Shown here: piece after piece, positions 26,023-37,088 of the stretch
How the letters are laid out: every line of letters begins with the position of its first letter
Position numbering within the stretch: the first letter of the stretch is position 1
Origin: Vulcanisaeta moutnovskia 768-28
Lineage (GTDB): Archaea > Thermoproteota > Thermoprotei > Thermoproteales > Thermocladiaceae
Direction: 5' to 3'
Length of the DNA: 64,000 bases
Assembly (NCBI RefSeq): GCF_000190315.1
Contig: NC_015151.1
Span: forward strand, 868,001 to 932,000
Program-made: the position numbers and the translations under genes
Notes under the pieces: generated by a model
The model's input: the letters and a program-made list of their open reading frames with translations, nothing else
What the model was told of the DNA's origin: nothing
The model's database searches: none

Positions 26023-26666
26023 CTTCTATTTGTGGCTTCAACATTGCTCTTTAGGATTTGTGATAAAAAGCCGGTGTAATATTCAACCATTAATTCCTCA
26101 ATTACGTGCTTACCACTCAGCTCGGAACAGGATCTTATGGTAATTACCCCATCTCTTTCTGTAAGTGTTATCTTGCCTAATCCCCTGAATTGCCCTATCT
26201 TGATAAGTTCACCTAGGTTACTATTACGTAGGAGTGATGCATCGTAAATCCCTAAATCCCTAATGATTCTCCTAAATTCAGGGCTTGGTAATAAGTTCTT
26301 GATCTTATCAAGTTCAATTGCCAGGACCTGGTTATCCCTAAATGTTGGTAGTATCATTGATGGTACCATGAATGCCTCTTTTTCAACAATTCTATACCTG
26401 ACCCACTCAACGAAGGAGAACTTTTTCAATTCCTTCTCTAAGTCATTTAGTGAGGTATCCATATTCGTGAGATCAAGAACAAAATGGAGAAGTAGTTGGG
26501 TCCTATTTACGGATATATTTAGTATGTTTATACCGTGATCTGCAAAGACGTTGGACAATGCTGCAAGTATGCCTGGTTTATCTGCCGTAAACTTAACCAG
26601 GAATTCACCAAGTACTTTATCCTTGCCTTCAAATGCCATTGCAAAGTCTCTATACAATGCCTCCAC
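25977..26666 (-). CDS. ACT-domain protein of unknown function
   Basis: An ACT domain fills about residues 15-90 (GEFLVKFTADKPGILAALSNVFADHGINILNISVN), the fold that binds amino acids or other small ligands to regulate enzymes. The remaining 140 residues (including the ITLTERDGVITIRSCSELSGKHVIEEL region) match no family I know. It could be a stand-alone regulator. Start: the frame opens at a TTG (26672), but GTG 26666 lies 28 bp from the TATA-like GTTTTTAAG (minus strand, 26690-26698); an ATG at 26639 is a further option. The 3' end overlaps the convergent tRNA-thiolation gene. Confidence 0.72.
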   Translation of the reverse strand: MEALYRDFAMAFEGKDKVLGEFLVKFTADKPGILAALSNVFADHGINILNISVNRTQLLLHFVLDLTNMDTSLNDLEKELKKFSFVEWVRYRIVEKEAFMVPSMILPTFRDNQVLAIELDKIKNLLPSPEFRRIIRDLGIYDASLLRNSNLGELIKIGQFRGLGKITLTERDGVITIRSCSELSGKHVIEELMVEYYTGFLSQILKSNVEATNRSYEDDCVSISFKVLK

Positions 26667-26814
26667 AAGCAACCCCCAAAAACCATGGCTTAAAAACTTA
26701 TTTGCTTATGTAATTCGTGGAGGAATTTCAACAGGTATTCACGTATTATTGCGCAACATGAATGAGTTATCTTTTAAAGGTGCTCTTATGCTGTGTATTG
26801 GGACCTTTATTGGT

Positions 26815-29247
26815 ATGGAGTTCAAACCAAGACTTCAGGAGAAGAGATGGGATATTTCAAAGGAAATAGACTTAATTAAGGAGTGGGAGGAGGAGGGGTT
26901 GTTTAACATTAAGATCGATGAGAAGAAACCAACCTTAGTAATCGATACGCCACCGCCATACCCATCAGGAAGGCCCCACATTGGTGGTATAGCTCATTAC
27001 GCCCAAATAGACATGATAGCCAGGTTCTTCAGGATGAGGGGTTACAACGTAATATTCCCATTCTACGCTGACAGGAATGGGTTACCTGTAGAGGTTCAGG
27101 TGGAGAGGACTTATGGCATAAATATGTACGAGGTTCCAAGGGAGAGGTTTCTTGAATTATGTAAGAGGTTCCTTGATGAGTATGAGGGTGAGTTCGTAAC
27201 GATATTTAGACGTTGGGGTGGATCATTTAACTACTGGAGAAACGGAACGGATAGTGAGGAGTATAGGAGGGTTACTCAGGAGACATTCATTAACCTGTGG
27301 AATAAGGGTTTGATTTACGAGACGAGTAGACCAACTCTTTGGTGTCCAAGGTGTAGGACAGCATTAGCCGAGGCTGAGGTTGAGTATAAGGATGAAGATA
27401 CGTATCTAAATTACGTAAAGTTTAGAGTAAGGGAAACTAGTGAGGACATAATAATAGCCACCACGAGGCCTGAGTTATTGCCTGCCACGGTAGCTGTGGC
27501 CTTCAACCCAAGTGATGATAGGTATAAGAGATTGGAGGGCCTTCATGCGATAGTTCCACCGTTAAATCAAGAGGTTCCCATAGTGTCACACCCATCTGTA
27601 AAACCTGACTTTGGTACTGGTCTTGAGATGATAAGTACGTTTGGCGATACCAGGGATTTGATGGTTGTTAATGAGTTGAAATTGCCCATGAAGATTGTGG
27701 TTAATCCTGATGGTACATTGAATGAGTTGGCTGGTAAGTATAAGGGATTGAATGTTAGGGATGCAAGGGAGATAATAATTAAGGATTTACAAGCAGTGGG
27801 TTTATTGGTCAAGAGGGAGCCGCTTAGGCATACAGTGCCTATTTGCTGGAGGTGTAAGACACCGATAGAGATAATAGTGACTAAGGAGTACTTCCTGAAG
27901 CAACTTCCGTTTAAGGATGAATTAATTAAGCTCGTGAAGAATGAAATGGTGATTAAACCACCAGAATACGCACAAACACTCATTGACTGGATAAAGTCAT
28001 TAGAATTCGATTGGCCAATATCAAGGCGTAGGTATTATGGCACTGAAATACCAATTTGGTACTGCATAGACGAAGAGGGGAATGCAAAGCCTATTGTTCC
28101 CAAGCCAGGTAAGTACTATAGACCGTGGAGGGATGAACCACCACCGGAGGTTAAGGAGCAATGTCCAAGTGGTAAGTTAGTTGGCGAGGATAGGGTGCTG
28201 GACACATGGTTTGATTCGTCAATATCCTGGATATATGCAACGGGCTATACAAAGCCTGAAATCAGAGCCTTTGAGAAGGTTTATCCGCACAGTATACTTA
28301 GGCCTCAGGGCTACGACATAATTAGGACCTGGCTTTACTACTCGGTGGTTAGGGCATACCTACTCTACGGCAAACCGCCCTTTAAGTACGTTAGGATAAG
28401 CGGCATGGGACTTGATGAGAGAGGTGAGGCAATGCATAAGTCCAAGGGTAATATAATAGACCCAATACCACCCGTGGAAAAATACGGTGCAGATGCAACT
28501 AGGTTCTGGGCCGCGGCATCAGCTAAGTTGGGTAGTGATTATAGGTATAGTGAGCAATTGATTAGGACTGGTCACGATTTCGCGATCAAGCTTTGGAACA
28601 TTGCGAGGTTCGTGTCATCATTTCCAGAGGTTAATGATGACTATGAATTAACATCGTTAGATTTGATGATACTGGCTAAATTGAATGATGTTATTAAGAC
28701 CTCCTTAAATGCGTATAGTGAGTTTGATGTTTATGTACCGGCGAATATATTGTATGACTTTATGTGGCATGTCTTTGCTGATCATTACCTTGAGGCTGTT
28801 AAGTCGAGGGCCTATAATAGGGATGGGTTATTCACGGAGAAGCAACAGAGGGGTGCTTGGTATACACTATATAGGGTATTAAAGACTGTGCTTAAATTAT
28901 TGGCGCCCATAATGCCTTTCGTGACTGATCAAATATGGAGAAGTCTATATGGCGGATCAATACATAGGCAATTAATTGACGATCCGGATCCAAGGTTTGA
29001 TAATGAGGAATACCTAAAAATGCTTGAGCCGTTCATGGAGTTCAACAGGGCAATATGGACATATAAGAATAAGGCTGGTTTAAGCTTGAATGAATCTATA
29101 AACGGGATAGTATATGCACCGGAAGTACTCAAGTCGCTGGAGTTTGAGTTAAAGGTTATGCATAAAATTAGGGAGATTAGGTTCGGAAAACCTGAAGGAA
29201 ATTATGAGGTATTGAATGATTCATTGCCTGTATATCTTATTAAGTAA
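26815..29247 (+). CDS. valS: Valyl-tRNA synthetase
   Basis: This is a class I synthetase charging tRNA-Val. The protein is 810 residues from ATG 26815 (MEFKPRLQEKRWD, the usual archaeal ValRS start). It has HIGG in the HIGH position (PYPSGRPHIGG), a CP1 editing domain (ATTRPELLPATVAV), zinc-type Cys pairs (CPRC, CWRC), DTWFDSSISW, RPQGYDIIRTW and MHKSKGN in the KMSKS loop. The frame is open upstream to 26551, but that part overlaps the divergent ACT gene and is not ValRS-like. The 3' end overlaps the convergent MFS gene by 27 bp. Confidence 0.94.
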   Translation: MEFKPRLQEKRWDISKEIDLIKEWEEEGLFNIKIDEKKPTLVIDTPPPYPSGRPHIGGIAHYAQIDMIARFFRMRGYNVIFPFYADRNGLPVEVQVERTYGINMYEVPRERFLELCKRFLDEYEGEFVTIFRRWGGSFNYWRNGTDSEEYRRVTQETFINLWNKGLIYETSRPTLWCPRCRTALAEAEVEYKDEDTYLNYVKFRVRETSEDIIIATTRPELLPATVAVAFNPSDDRYKRLEGLHAIVPPLNQEVPIVSHPSVKPDFGTGLEMISTFGDTRDLMVVNELKLPMKIVVNPDGTLNELAGKYKGLNVRDAREIIIKDLQAVGLLVKREPLRHTVPICWRCKTPIEIIVTKEYFLKQLPFKDELIKLVKNEMVIKPPEYAQTLIDWIKSLEFDWPISRRRYYGTEIPIWYCIDEEGNAKPIVPKPGKYYRPWRDEPPPEVKEQCPSGKLVGEDRVLDTWFDSSISWIYATGYTKPEIRAFEKVYPHSILRPQGYDIIRTWLYYSVVRAYLLYGKPPFKYVRISGMGLDERGEAMHKSKGNIIDPIPPVEKYGADATRFWAAASAKLGSDYRYSEQLIRTGHDFAIKLWNIARFVSSFPEVNDDYELTSLDLMILAKLNDVIKTSLNAYSEFDVYVPANILYDFMWHVFADHYLEAVKSRAYNRDGLFTEKQQRGAWYTLYRVLKTVLKLLAPIMPFVTDQIWRSLYGGSIHRQLIDDPDPRFDNEEYLKMLEPFMEFNRAIWTYKNKAGLSLNESINGIVYAPEVLKSLEFELKVMHKIREIRFGKPEGNYEVLNDSLPVYLIK

Positions 29248-30369
29248 GTTACGATCATTAAACAGTAATATCGCCCCAATAACCACTAGTACCATTGATA
29301 TAATGCCTATGGCCAATAATGTCTCCGTAAAGTTATAATATTGAAGTAAAAAGCCTATTACATAAGGCGATACTGATCCGCCTAATTGGCTCATGAAATT
29401 AAGGAATCCACTTGTTGCGCCGATATTTGTTGTGAATTTCGAGATGGCAATCGATGGCGCTGCGTAAAAACCATAGAAGAAGCCTAGAAGGAGCATTAAT
29501 AGCATTAATAGGTATATAACTGATGATCTAGGTATTATGGAAACAATGATCGCCAATGACAATGAGGATAAAATACTTGGCCATGTATAACCAGCCCTAT
29601 CACCTAAGTACCCACCGATTATGGCCCCGGCTGAACCCATTATTGAGGCTAGGAATGCATAGAGTCCGCTTAATGATGGGCTAACATTGAGTACATGCAC
29701 AACGTAGTAAGTTGACCAACTTAGGAAACCTAGATAGGAGAAGCCTGAGGATAATCTAATAAAACCCATGCCAAGGATACCCATGTTCTCAGGACCTATA
29801 GTGATAGTGCTATTAATTCTCCTATTTCCTGGGACCTTAACTAATGGTATTATTGATAAGGCAACAAGCGTTGAAAACGCAATGAAAGGTATATACTTAT
29901 TTATCGAGAATAATAATGGTGACAGTATTATTGATATTGATGATGCTAAAAAGAACATGCTTTGATAAATCCCAGCCCCAAGTCCACCCCTACCATAATT
30001 CGACAGTACTATGCTTATTAGGGCCACATAAGTTATTGCTAATAACGATCCCATTACAAACTGAACAAGTAATAACAAGTAATATTGAGTAATGATAATT
30101 GGGTAAAGGGCATTTAGTACAGCAATAAGTATTAATACATAGAGTACCACATTATACCCATACCTATCGACCATTAACCCACCAATTATTTGAAAAATGG
30201 TATAGCCTATCCAGAGGAATGAGATTAATAGGCCTCCCATTACCGTATTGATACCATTTCTTCCAACCATGTACGGTAGCAATGATGGTATGGAGAATCT
30301 AACGAGTACAACCGAGAAGAAGGCTAGGGAGGCCGTTAATACAATTACAAGTCCTTTTTTCATTTTCAT
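29221..30369 (-). CDS. Major facilitator superfamily transporter
   Basis: This membrane transporter has 382 residues and about twelve hydrophobic spans. The loop after the second span (GGLMVDRYGYN) is the MFS signature D-R-x-G region, and the equivalent loop in the second half reads GGYLGDRAGYT. Substrate cannot be told. The ATG at 30369 (or the second at 30363) lies 24-30 bp from a TATA element at 30387-30400 that appears to serve the divergent aEF1B gene too. The C-terminal end overlaps valS by 27 bp. Confidence 0.87.
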   Translation of the reverse strand: MKMKKGLVIVLTASLAFFSVVLVRFSIPSLLPYMVGRNGINTVMGGLLISFLWIGYTIFQIIGGLMVDRYGYNVVLYVLILIAVLNALYPIIITQYYLLLLVQFVMGSLLAITYVALISIVLSNYGRGGLGAGIYQSMFFLASSISIILSPLLFSINKYIPFIAFSTLVALSIIPLVKVPGNRRINSTITIGPENMGILGMGFIRLSSGFSYLGFLSWSTYYVVHVLNVSPSLSGLYAFLASIMGSAGAIIGGYLGDRAGYTWPSILSSLSLAIIVSIIPRSSVIYLLMLLMLLLGFFYGFYAAPSIAISKFTTNIGATSGFLNFMSQLGGSVSPYVIGFLLQYYNFTETLLAIGIISMVLVVIGAILLFNDRNLLNKIYRQ

Positions 30370-30386
30370 GTTCCGTCCTTAGAAGG

Positions 30387-30400
30387 GTTAATAAATACTT
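30387..30400. promoter_or_regulatory. Shared, bidirectional TATA region (MFS / aEF1B)
   Basis: The sequence GTTAATAAATACTT in the 51-bp gap contains TATA-like boxes on both strands. Its centre (about 30394) is 27 bp from the aEF1B ATG (30421) and about 25-30 bp from the two possible MFS starts (30369, 30363). No second TATA box is visible, so one element may drive both genes as leaderless transcripts. Confidence 0.5.
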
Positions 30401-30420
30401 AATTCTACCGCGTCATTACT

Positions 30421-30699
30421 ATGGCAGAGGTATACCTGATCTATAGGGTTACTCCAAGTAAATCAGATGTTAATTACGAGGAGTTGAAAAATGAAATAAA
30501 GAAAGCCCTTGAACCTAAGTATAGGGTTGATAAGGTTGATGAGGAGGACATAGGCTTTGGGATAAAGGCTATTAGGGTCTACATAAGGATGCCCGAGGAG
30601 TCAGAAGAGCACTCAAGTGATGAGGTTGAGAACATATTAAGTGGGATAGAAGGAATTGGAAGCATCGAACTTGAGTATTTCACGAGACTTGGTTTCTAA
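30421..30699 (+). CDS. ef1b: Translation elongation factor 1-beta (aEF1B)
   Basis: This is the guanine nucleotide exchange factor for aEF1A. The 92-residue protein has the ferredoxin-like alpha-beta fold of the EF1B exchange domain: [19 protein letters not shown] at the start, [16 protein letters not shown] in the middle, and the conserved end [12 protein letters not shown], whose aromatic residues insert under the EF1A switch. Length and motifs are typical of archaea. It is divergent from the MFS gene and followed by cdc48 on the same strand (82-bp gap with its own TATA and ribosome-binding site). Confidence 0.93.
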   Translation: MAEVYLIYRVTPSKSDVNYEELKNEIKKALEPKYRVDKVDEEDIGFGIKAIRVYIRMPEESEEHSSDEVENILSGIEGIGSIELEYFTRLGF

Positions 30700-30769
30700 T
30701 TTTGCCTAAAAATAAATGATAAGCGAAAATTAATAACGCAATAAGTTTTTTAATTCTACGGAGAAATAA

Positions 30770-32995
<2,226 letters not shown>

Positions 32996-33042
32996 AATAA
33001 AAATTAAAACTATGTTTTAGTAATTACCGTGACTTAGTAATT

Positions 33043-33270
33043 ATGAGAAGGCCAGTACCTATCGAGGCATTGATTATGGATTTAATAAGGGAGAAGAATG
33101 ACATATGGTTTAATGACTTAATACAAGCCTTAAGAGCTTGGTATCCTGATATTACGGAGAAGGAGGTTTTAATGGCACTCATGAAGCTTGAGCTCAGTAG
33201 GTTAATAATTACTCAGAAGATTGTTAGGAAGGATGGTGTGACATACCATATAAGGGTAGTTAAGGATTAG
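33043..33270 (+). CDS. Small winged-helix-like protein
   Basis: This 75-residue protein has three predicted helices (IEALIMDLIREK; WFNDLIQALRAW; EKEVLMALMKLELSRLII) followed by a beta hairpin (IITQKIVRKDGVTYHIRVV): the order of a winged-helix DNA-binding domain. I do not recognise the family. The strand-helix organisation and basic wing suggest nucleic-acid or protein binding. It lies 47 bp after cdc48 and 57 bp before fen, all on the plus strand. Its position next to a DNA repair nuclease is suggestive, but function is unknown. Confidence 0.6.
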   Translation: MRRPVPIEALIMDLIREKNDIWFNDLIQALRAWYPDITEKEVLMALMKLELSRLIITQKIVRKDGVTYHIRVVKD

Positions 33271-33327
33271 TAAAAACTAGGGAAAAGAGATAAAGGGGTC
33301 TTTCACCATTTAACTTGGGTTACCTAA

Positions 33328-34377
33328 ATGGGCGTTACTGAACTTGGTAAGTTGATACCTGATAGTATTAGAAAGGCTGTAGATTTCATGCAATTATCAA
33401 ATAGAATTATTGCGATGGATGCCTATAATGCTCTCTATCAATTCCTCGCATCAATTAGGCAACCCGATGGTACACCCCTCATGGATACTAAGGGAAGAAT
33501 TACAAGTCACCTAAGTGGTCTCCTATACCGAACAATAAACTTCCTTGAGAATAGAATCTGGCCTGTATATGTATTTGATGGAAAACCACCCGAGGAGAAG
33601 ACTCTTGAAATTGTAAGAAGGAGAAGAGTTAGAGAAGAGGCTATGGATAAGTGGGTTAAATTGCTTGAGGAAGGTAAGAGAGAGGAGGCAAGAAAATACG
33701 CACAAAGGGCCTTATTTCTTACTGATGATATGGTTGAAGACGCGAAGAAACTCCTGGTATTAATGGGAATACCCGTGGTTCAGGCTATGGCTGATGGTGA
33801 GGCCCAGGCAGCGGTTATAGCTAAGGAAGGTAAGGCATGGGCCGCTGGTAGTCAGGATTATGATTCATTACTATTTGGAGCACCCAGGCTAGTTAGGAAC
33901 CTTGCCATAACTGGGCGTAGGAAGTTACCAAATAAGGATGAGTATGTGGAGATCAGGCCTGAAATAATTGAATTGAATGAGATACTTAGGGCATTGAAGC
34001 TTAAGGATAGAATACAACTAATAGATTTAGCTGTTCTACTGGGTACAGACCTAAATCCAGATGGTGTGCCTGGTATCGGACCACAAAGAGCCCTTAAGCT
34101 AATTCAGGAGTTTGGGAGTCTTGAGAAGTTACTTCAGGGACCACTAAAGAATGCGCAATTCCCAATGGATCCACTAAAGATACGTGACTATTTTCTAAAT
34201 CCACCATATAACCCAAACTATGCCATAGAATTTAGGCAATCGGACGAGAGAGGAATAATTGAGTTCTTAGTGCATGAACATGACTTCAATGAGGAGAGGG
34301 TTAGGAATGCGATAGAGAGGCTTAGGAAGGCTATGGGTAAAAGGAGGGAATCAACCCTGGATTCATTCTTTGGTTAG
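33328..34377 (+). CDS. fen: Flap endonuclease 1
   Basis: This structure-specific nuclease removes 5' flaps during Okazaki fragment maturation and repair. The 349 residues contain the N domain (MDAYNALYQFLASIRQ; VYVFDGKPPEEK), the I domain (ADGEAQAAVIAKEGKAWAAGSQDYDSLLFGA, with the Glu/Asp metal ligands) and the helix-hairpin-helix GTDLNPDGVPGIGPQRAL. The C-terminus ESTLDSFFG is a PCNA-interacting (PIP-like) tail, with Glu where Gln is usual. Everything expected is intact. It is followed by nuoH on the same strand. Confidence 0.96.
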   Translation: MGVTELGKLIPDSIRKAVDFMQLSNRIIAMDAYNALYQFLASIRQPDGTPLMDTKGRITSHLSGLLYRTINFLENRIWPVYVFDGKPPEEKTLEIVRRRRVREEAMDKWVKLLEEGKREEARKYAQRALFLTDDMVEDAKKLLVLMGIPVVQAMADGEAQAAVIAKEGKAWAAGSQDYDSLLFGAPRLVRNLAITGRRKLPNKDEYVEIRPEIIELNEILRALKLKDRIQLIDLAVLLGTDLNPDGVPGIGPQRALKLIQEFGSLEKLLQGPLKNAQFPMDPLKIRDYFLNPPYNPNYAIEFRQSDERGIIEFLVHEHDFNEERVRNAIERLRKAMGKRRESTLDSFFG

Positions 34378-34437
34378 GATCATTGACCGGGTTAAACTTA
34401 AAATAATTGAGGTCCTTAACCATGCTGGGTTACTTGC

Positions 34438-35625
34438 ATGAAGTTAATATTATCAATAATTGGCTGGGCAATCAGTTGGGTATCAGGTATAATTTCATCT
34501 GCAATTCAGTTACTTTATTCAATAATCCAATACATACTGACAAGGCCTGAGGTTAATATACCATTCCTATGGCCAATAATTAATTTCCTAAACCACGTAC
34601 CCATAATAAACATCATAGTACACCTAATACTCTGGAGACCAATATTCGACCTACTCTTCGCACCTGGATTAGTCTCGGTTCTGATAGCTATAATTTATAT
34701 AATATGGTTCGAGAGAAAGTTAACGGCCAAGGTTCAATGGAGGATTGGGCCGCTCGAGGTTTCAAGGCCCATAGGTGGTTTTCTCCAGCCCTTCGCTGAC
34801 TTATTCAGGTATATGTTCCAGGAATTTGTGGTACCAATGCATGCAGACAAGAATTACTTTATCCATGCGCCAGCAATTGTATTCATGCTATCCACATTAC
34901 CTGTGTTTTTTATACCAATTGGACCTATTCAATCTAATGGAGTCGTTAATGGAATTTACGGCATATACACAGGCTATGATGTGCTAATAGCCATAGCCCT
35001 AATAACACTATTCAATATAGGGATAATACTAATTGGTTGGGCTAGTAATGATAGGTTCACGTACATAGGCACCGTAAGGGAGGCATTACTGTACACTGGT
35101 TATGAGGTGGTCCTAATACTATCAGTGGTGGCAATTCTTCTAGTATATGGAACGGCAGATCCATTCAAGATTGTTAATTGGCAAGTAACACACTTGCCAG
35201 GCATAATAGCAAACCCACTGGCTTTCCTTGCCTTCCTAATAGCCACACTCATGGCAACATCAAGATTCCCCTTCGAAATACCTGAAGCCGATACCGAGAT
35301 AGTACTGGGTCCATACACAGAGTATAGTGGTATTGTGTATGGCTTGGTGATGACAATGAGCTATGAAAAACTATATGTACTAAACCTACTAATGGTCATA
35401 TTGTTCCTAGATGGTTGGGCGGGACCATACATACCGCCTCTTGGAGCCTTATCATATGCAATATGGTTTGGTATAAAAACATACATTGTAATGATGATAA
35501 TGGTATTCACGAGATCCGTATACGGCAGGTATAGACCCGATCAAGCCGTAAAGATGAGCTGGACATCACTACTTGGATTAGTAATAGTGGCGCTCCTTCT
35601 TTCCCTGGTAATTAAGATTTTCTAA
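34438..35625 (+). CDS. nuoH: Complex I subunit H (NuoH/ND1-like), stand-alone gene
   Basis: This membrane subunit of NADH dehydrogenase-like complexes helps form the quinone site. The 395-residue protein has about nine spans. Conserved segments are FERKLTAKVQWRIGPLEVSRPIGGFLQPFADLFRYMFQEF (family: Q-R-R-x-G-P ... LQPxADxxK) and SRFPFEIPEADTEIVLGPYTEYSG (family: APFDLPEAExELxxGxxTEYSG). The N-terminal 70 residues are extra hydrophobic sequence. No other complex I gene is nearby; fen is upstream and an A/T-rich gap with small unknown genes is downstream. A related hydrogenase subunit is less likely because the PEA-D-TE signature fits complex I. Confidence 0.88.
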   Translation: MKLILSIIGWAISWVSGIISSAIQLLYSIIQYILTRPEVNIPFLWPIINFLNHVPIINIIVHLILWRPIFDLLFAPGLVSVLIAIIYIIWFERKLTAKVQWRIGPLEVSRPIGGFLQPFADLFRYMFQEFVVPMHADKNYFIHAPAIVFMLSTLPVFFIPIGPIQSNGVVNGIYGIYTGYDVLIAIALITLFNIGIILIGWASNDRFTYIGTVREALLYTGYEVVLILSVVAILLVYGTADPFKIVNWQVTHLPGIIANPLAFLAFLIATLMATSRFPFEIPEADTEIVLGPYTEYSGIVYGLVMTMSYEKLYVLNLLMVILFLDGWAGPYIPPLGALSYAIWFGIKTYIVMMIMVFTRSVYGRYRPDQAVKMSWTSLLGLVIVALLLSLVIKIF

Positions 35626-35785
35626 TTATTTTAAATTTAAATAATATTTAATAATAAATAAAAATATTAAAACTAATTAAGGTATATCTCATTAATTATT
35701 AATAAATATTTTCATTAACCGCTTGAATCATTAATAATTAGGCTAACCACTAAATTAATAAGGAGGCTTTCCAGGGTTCAAGACA

Positions 35786-35992
35786 ATGGTCATTTGCCCC
35801 GTATGCGGTAAGGAATATGCAAATTCAAGTTCGTTATTGAAGCATGTTAAGTTGAAGAGTAGATATGACCCAATGCACATGGCCTTTTGGCTTGAGTTCC
35901 AGAAATACATGAGCACGCCAAAGGAGGATTGGGCAATGTTAACAAAGACAGACCTATTCAGGGAGTTCCTACGTGAGAAGGGACTGCTTTAA
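35786..35992 (+). CDS. Small protein with a C2H2-type zinc finger
   Basis: In 68 residues the N-terminus reads VICPVCGKEYANSSSLLKHV..., with Cys4, Cys7, His20 and His31 spaced as an extended C2H2 finger (second His after a longer loop). The rest is two helices (HMAFWLEFQKYM; KTDLFREFLREKGLL). The A/T-rich leader has a TATA-like AAATTAATAAG about 27 bp before the ATG. It may be a nucleic-acid-binding protein. It is separated by 160 bp of A/T-rich DNA from nuoH and followed by two small unknown genes. I do not recognise a named family. Confidence 0.65.
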   Translation: MVICPVCGKEYANSSSLLKHVKLKSRYDPMHMAFWLEFQKYMSTPKEDWAMLTKTDLFREFLREKGLL

Positions 35993-36061
35993 AACTATTA
36001 ATCAGCACTACATCATTAACTTAACTAATAACCTAATTAATAACATAGTATTACTAATTCC

Positions 36062-36439
36062 GTGGCCAGGAGAAGAGTTAGGGAATTAACTCAGGAAACC
36101 CTTGATTATCAATTAAACTGGCCAATTAAGTTAAGAGAATTATCAATAAAACTTCAGGATAGATCATACAAAATAGTCCGAGAAGCAATTAGGCTCTACA
36201 CCAATGGATTATTAAGCAAAGATGCACTTATGGAGATAGTAAGATTGAGTGGGATTCCTCTAAATAAGTATGTAAGTCCAAAGAAATACCTGATTTATGA
36301 GAATAATGAAGAGACTGTAGAGGACAATGAGGATGTTATATTTAATGATTTTGAGGAGGTTAATGATAATATTAAGGAGGTTAAGGAGGAATACATTGGC
36401 CAGGGAGTAATTAGGAGGTTGATGGATTATGATCGATGA
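36062..36439 (+). CDS. Unrecognised small protein, acidic C-terminal half
   Basis: The 125-residue protein starts with GTG; a TATA-like CTAATTAATAA (36032-36042) lies about 27 bp upstream, so the start is probably leaderless. The first 75 residues are basic and helical (RRRVRELTQETL; IVREAIRLYTNGLLSKDALMEIVRLSGI). The centre is a very acidic stretch, residues about 81-108, then RRLMDYDR. No family is recognised. The 3' end overlaps the next gene by 11 bp, so the two are probably co-translated and may form a complex. Confidence 0.55.
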   Translation: MARRRVRELTQETLDYQLNWPIKLRELSIKLQDRSYKIVREAIRLYTNGLLSKDALMEIVRLSGIPLNKYVSPKKYLIYENNEETVEDNEDVIFNDFEEVNDNIKEVKEEYIGQGVIRRLMDYDR

Positions 36440-36797
36440 GTTAATACGTAAGTATGGGAAGTACATGGGAGGAATAAATTATGAGAAAGTGCTTAATGAT
36501 TTAATGGGTGAGGAGGATATACTTAGGGAGATGGAGAGGAGACTAATAGGCATAGAGACAGGGCCTCAAATAGACCATAGGAAGATGAGGGATTTAGAAA
36601 GAAGACGATTAATCCTTAAGTACGTAGAATTGAAGAACCAGGAATTGAGGTCGCTTGAGTTGATTAAGGAATTAAAACTAAGAGGATACACAAAGACCGA
36701 AATAACAAAGGCAGTGAAAAAACTAAGAAAAATAAGGAGACAAATGCGTCAAATTAGGCAGGAACTAAAATCAATAAGTGAAAATGTACAGCCATAA
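36429..36797 (+). CDS. Unrecognised small basic coiled-coil protein
   Basis: The 122-residue protein has helical segments throughout: an N-terminal IDELIRKYGKYM, then an Arg/Lys-rich second half (KMRDLERRRLILKYVELKNQ; TKAVKKLRKIRRQMRQIRQE) with heptad-like spacing that could bind nucleic acid. It is overlapped by the preceding acidic-tailed protein, an acidic/basic pair suggestive of a heterodimer. tRNA-Glu starts 39 bp after the stop. I recognise no family and cannot assign a function. Confidence 0.55.
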   Translation: MIDELIRKYGKYMGGINYEKVLNDLMGEEDILREMERRLIGIETGPQIDHRKMRDLERRRLILKYVELKNQELRSLELIKELKLRGYTKTEITKAVKKLRKIRRQMRQIRQELKSISENVQP

Positions 36798-36836
36798 CAA
36801 AAGGCTTAAAAATCGACGTGTTTCTAATGATTACGA

Positions 36837-36929
36837 GCCCCGGTAGTATAGCCCGGTCAAGTATGCGGGCCTCTCGAGCTTAGGCGAAGAAAGCCCGTGA
36901 CCCGGGTTCAAATCCCGGCCGGGGCACCA
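36837..36929 (+). tRNA. tRNA-Glu (CUC) with a 15-nt intron, CCA encoded
   Basis: Acceptor GCCCCGG pairs with CCGGGGC; discriminator A and encoded CCA follow (36927-36929). The T arm is CCGGG-TTCAAAT-CCCGG. Anticodon stem CGGGC/GCCCG closes the loop CTCTCG...A with anticodon CTC at 36873-36875 (Glu). An intron at 36877-36891 sits at the canonical position 37/38, giving a 78-nt mature tRNA. The permease reading frame opens within this tRNA but starts translation at 37089. Confidence 0.93.
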
Positions 36930-37088
36930 GTTTGCGTTCAATCTTATGACTGTGAGAATAATGTCGCCTTACTCTTTTGCAGTTATTATTTCCTAAACTT
37001 TAATTTATTTATGCTTAGTGAGTATAATGATATTTTTATTTTCATTAAAGGGATAAAGCTTTTATTTTCACGTGTAAATAGGGATATA

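Noticed and set aside
26551-26814. 88-codon N-terminal extension of valyl-tRNA synthetase
   Set aside because: It overlaps the divergent ACT gene and does not resemble any ValRS N-terminus; MEFKPRL is the normal start.
36897-37088. 64-codon N-terminal extension of the first permease through tRNA-Glu
   Set aside because: It begins inside the tRNA gene and lacks the hydrophilic N-terminus seen in the paralogue; ATG 37089 fits the family start.
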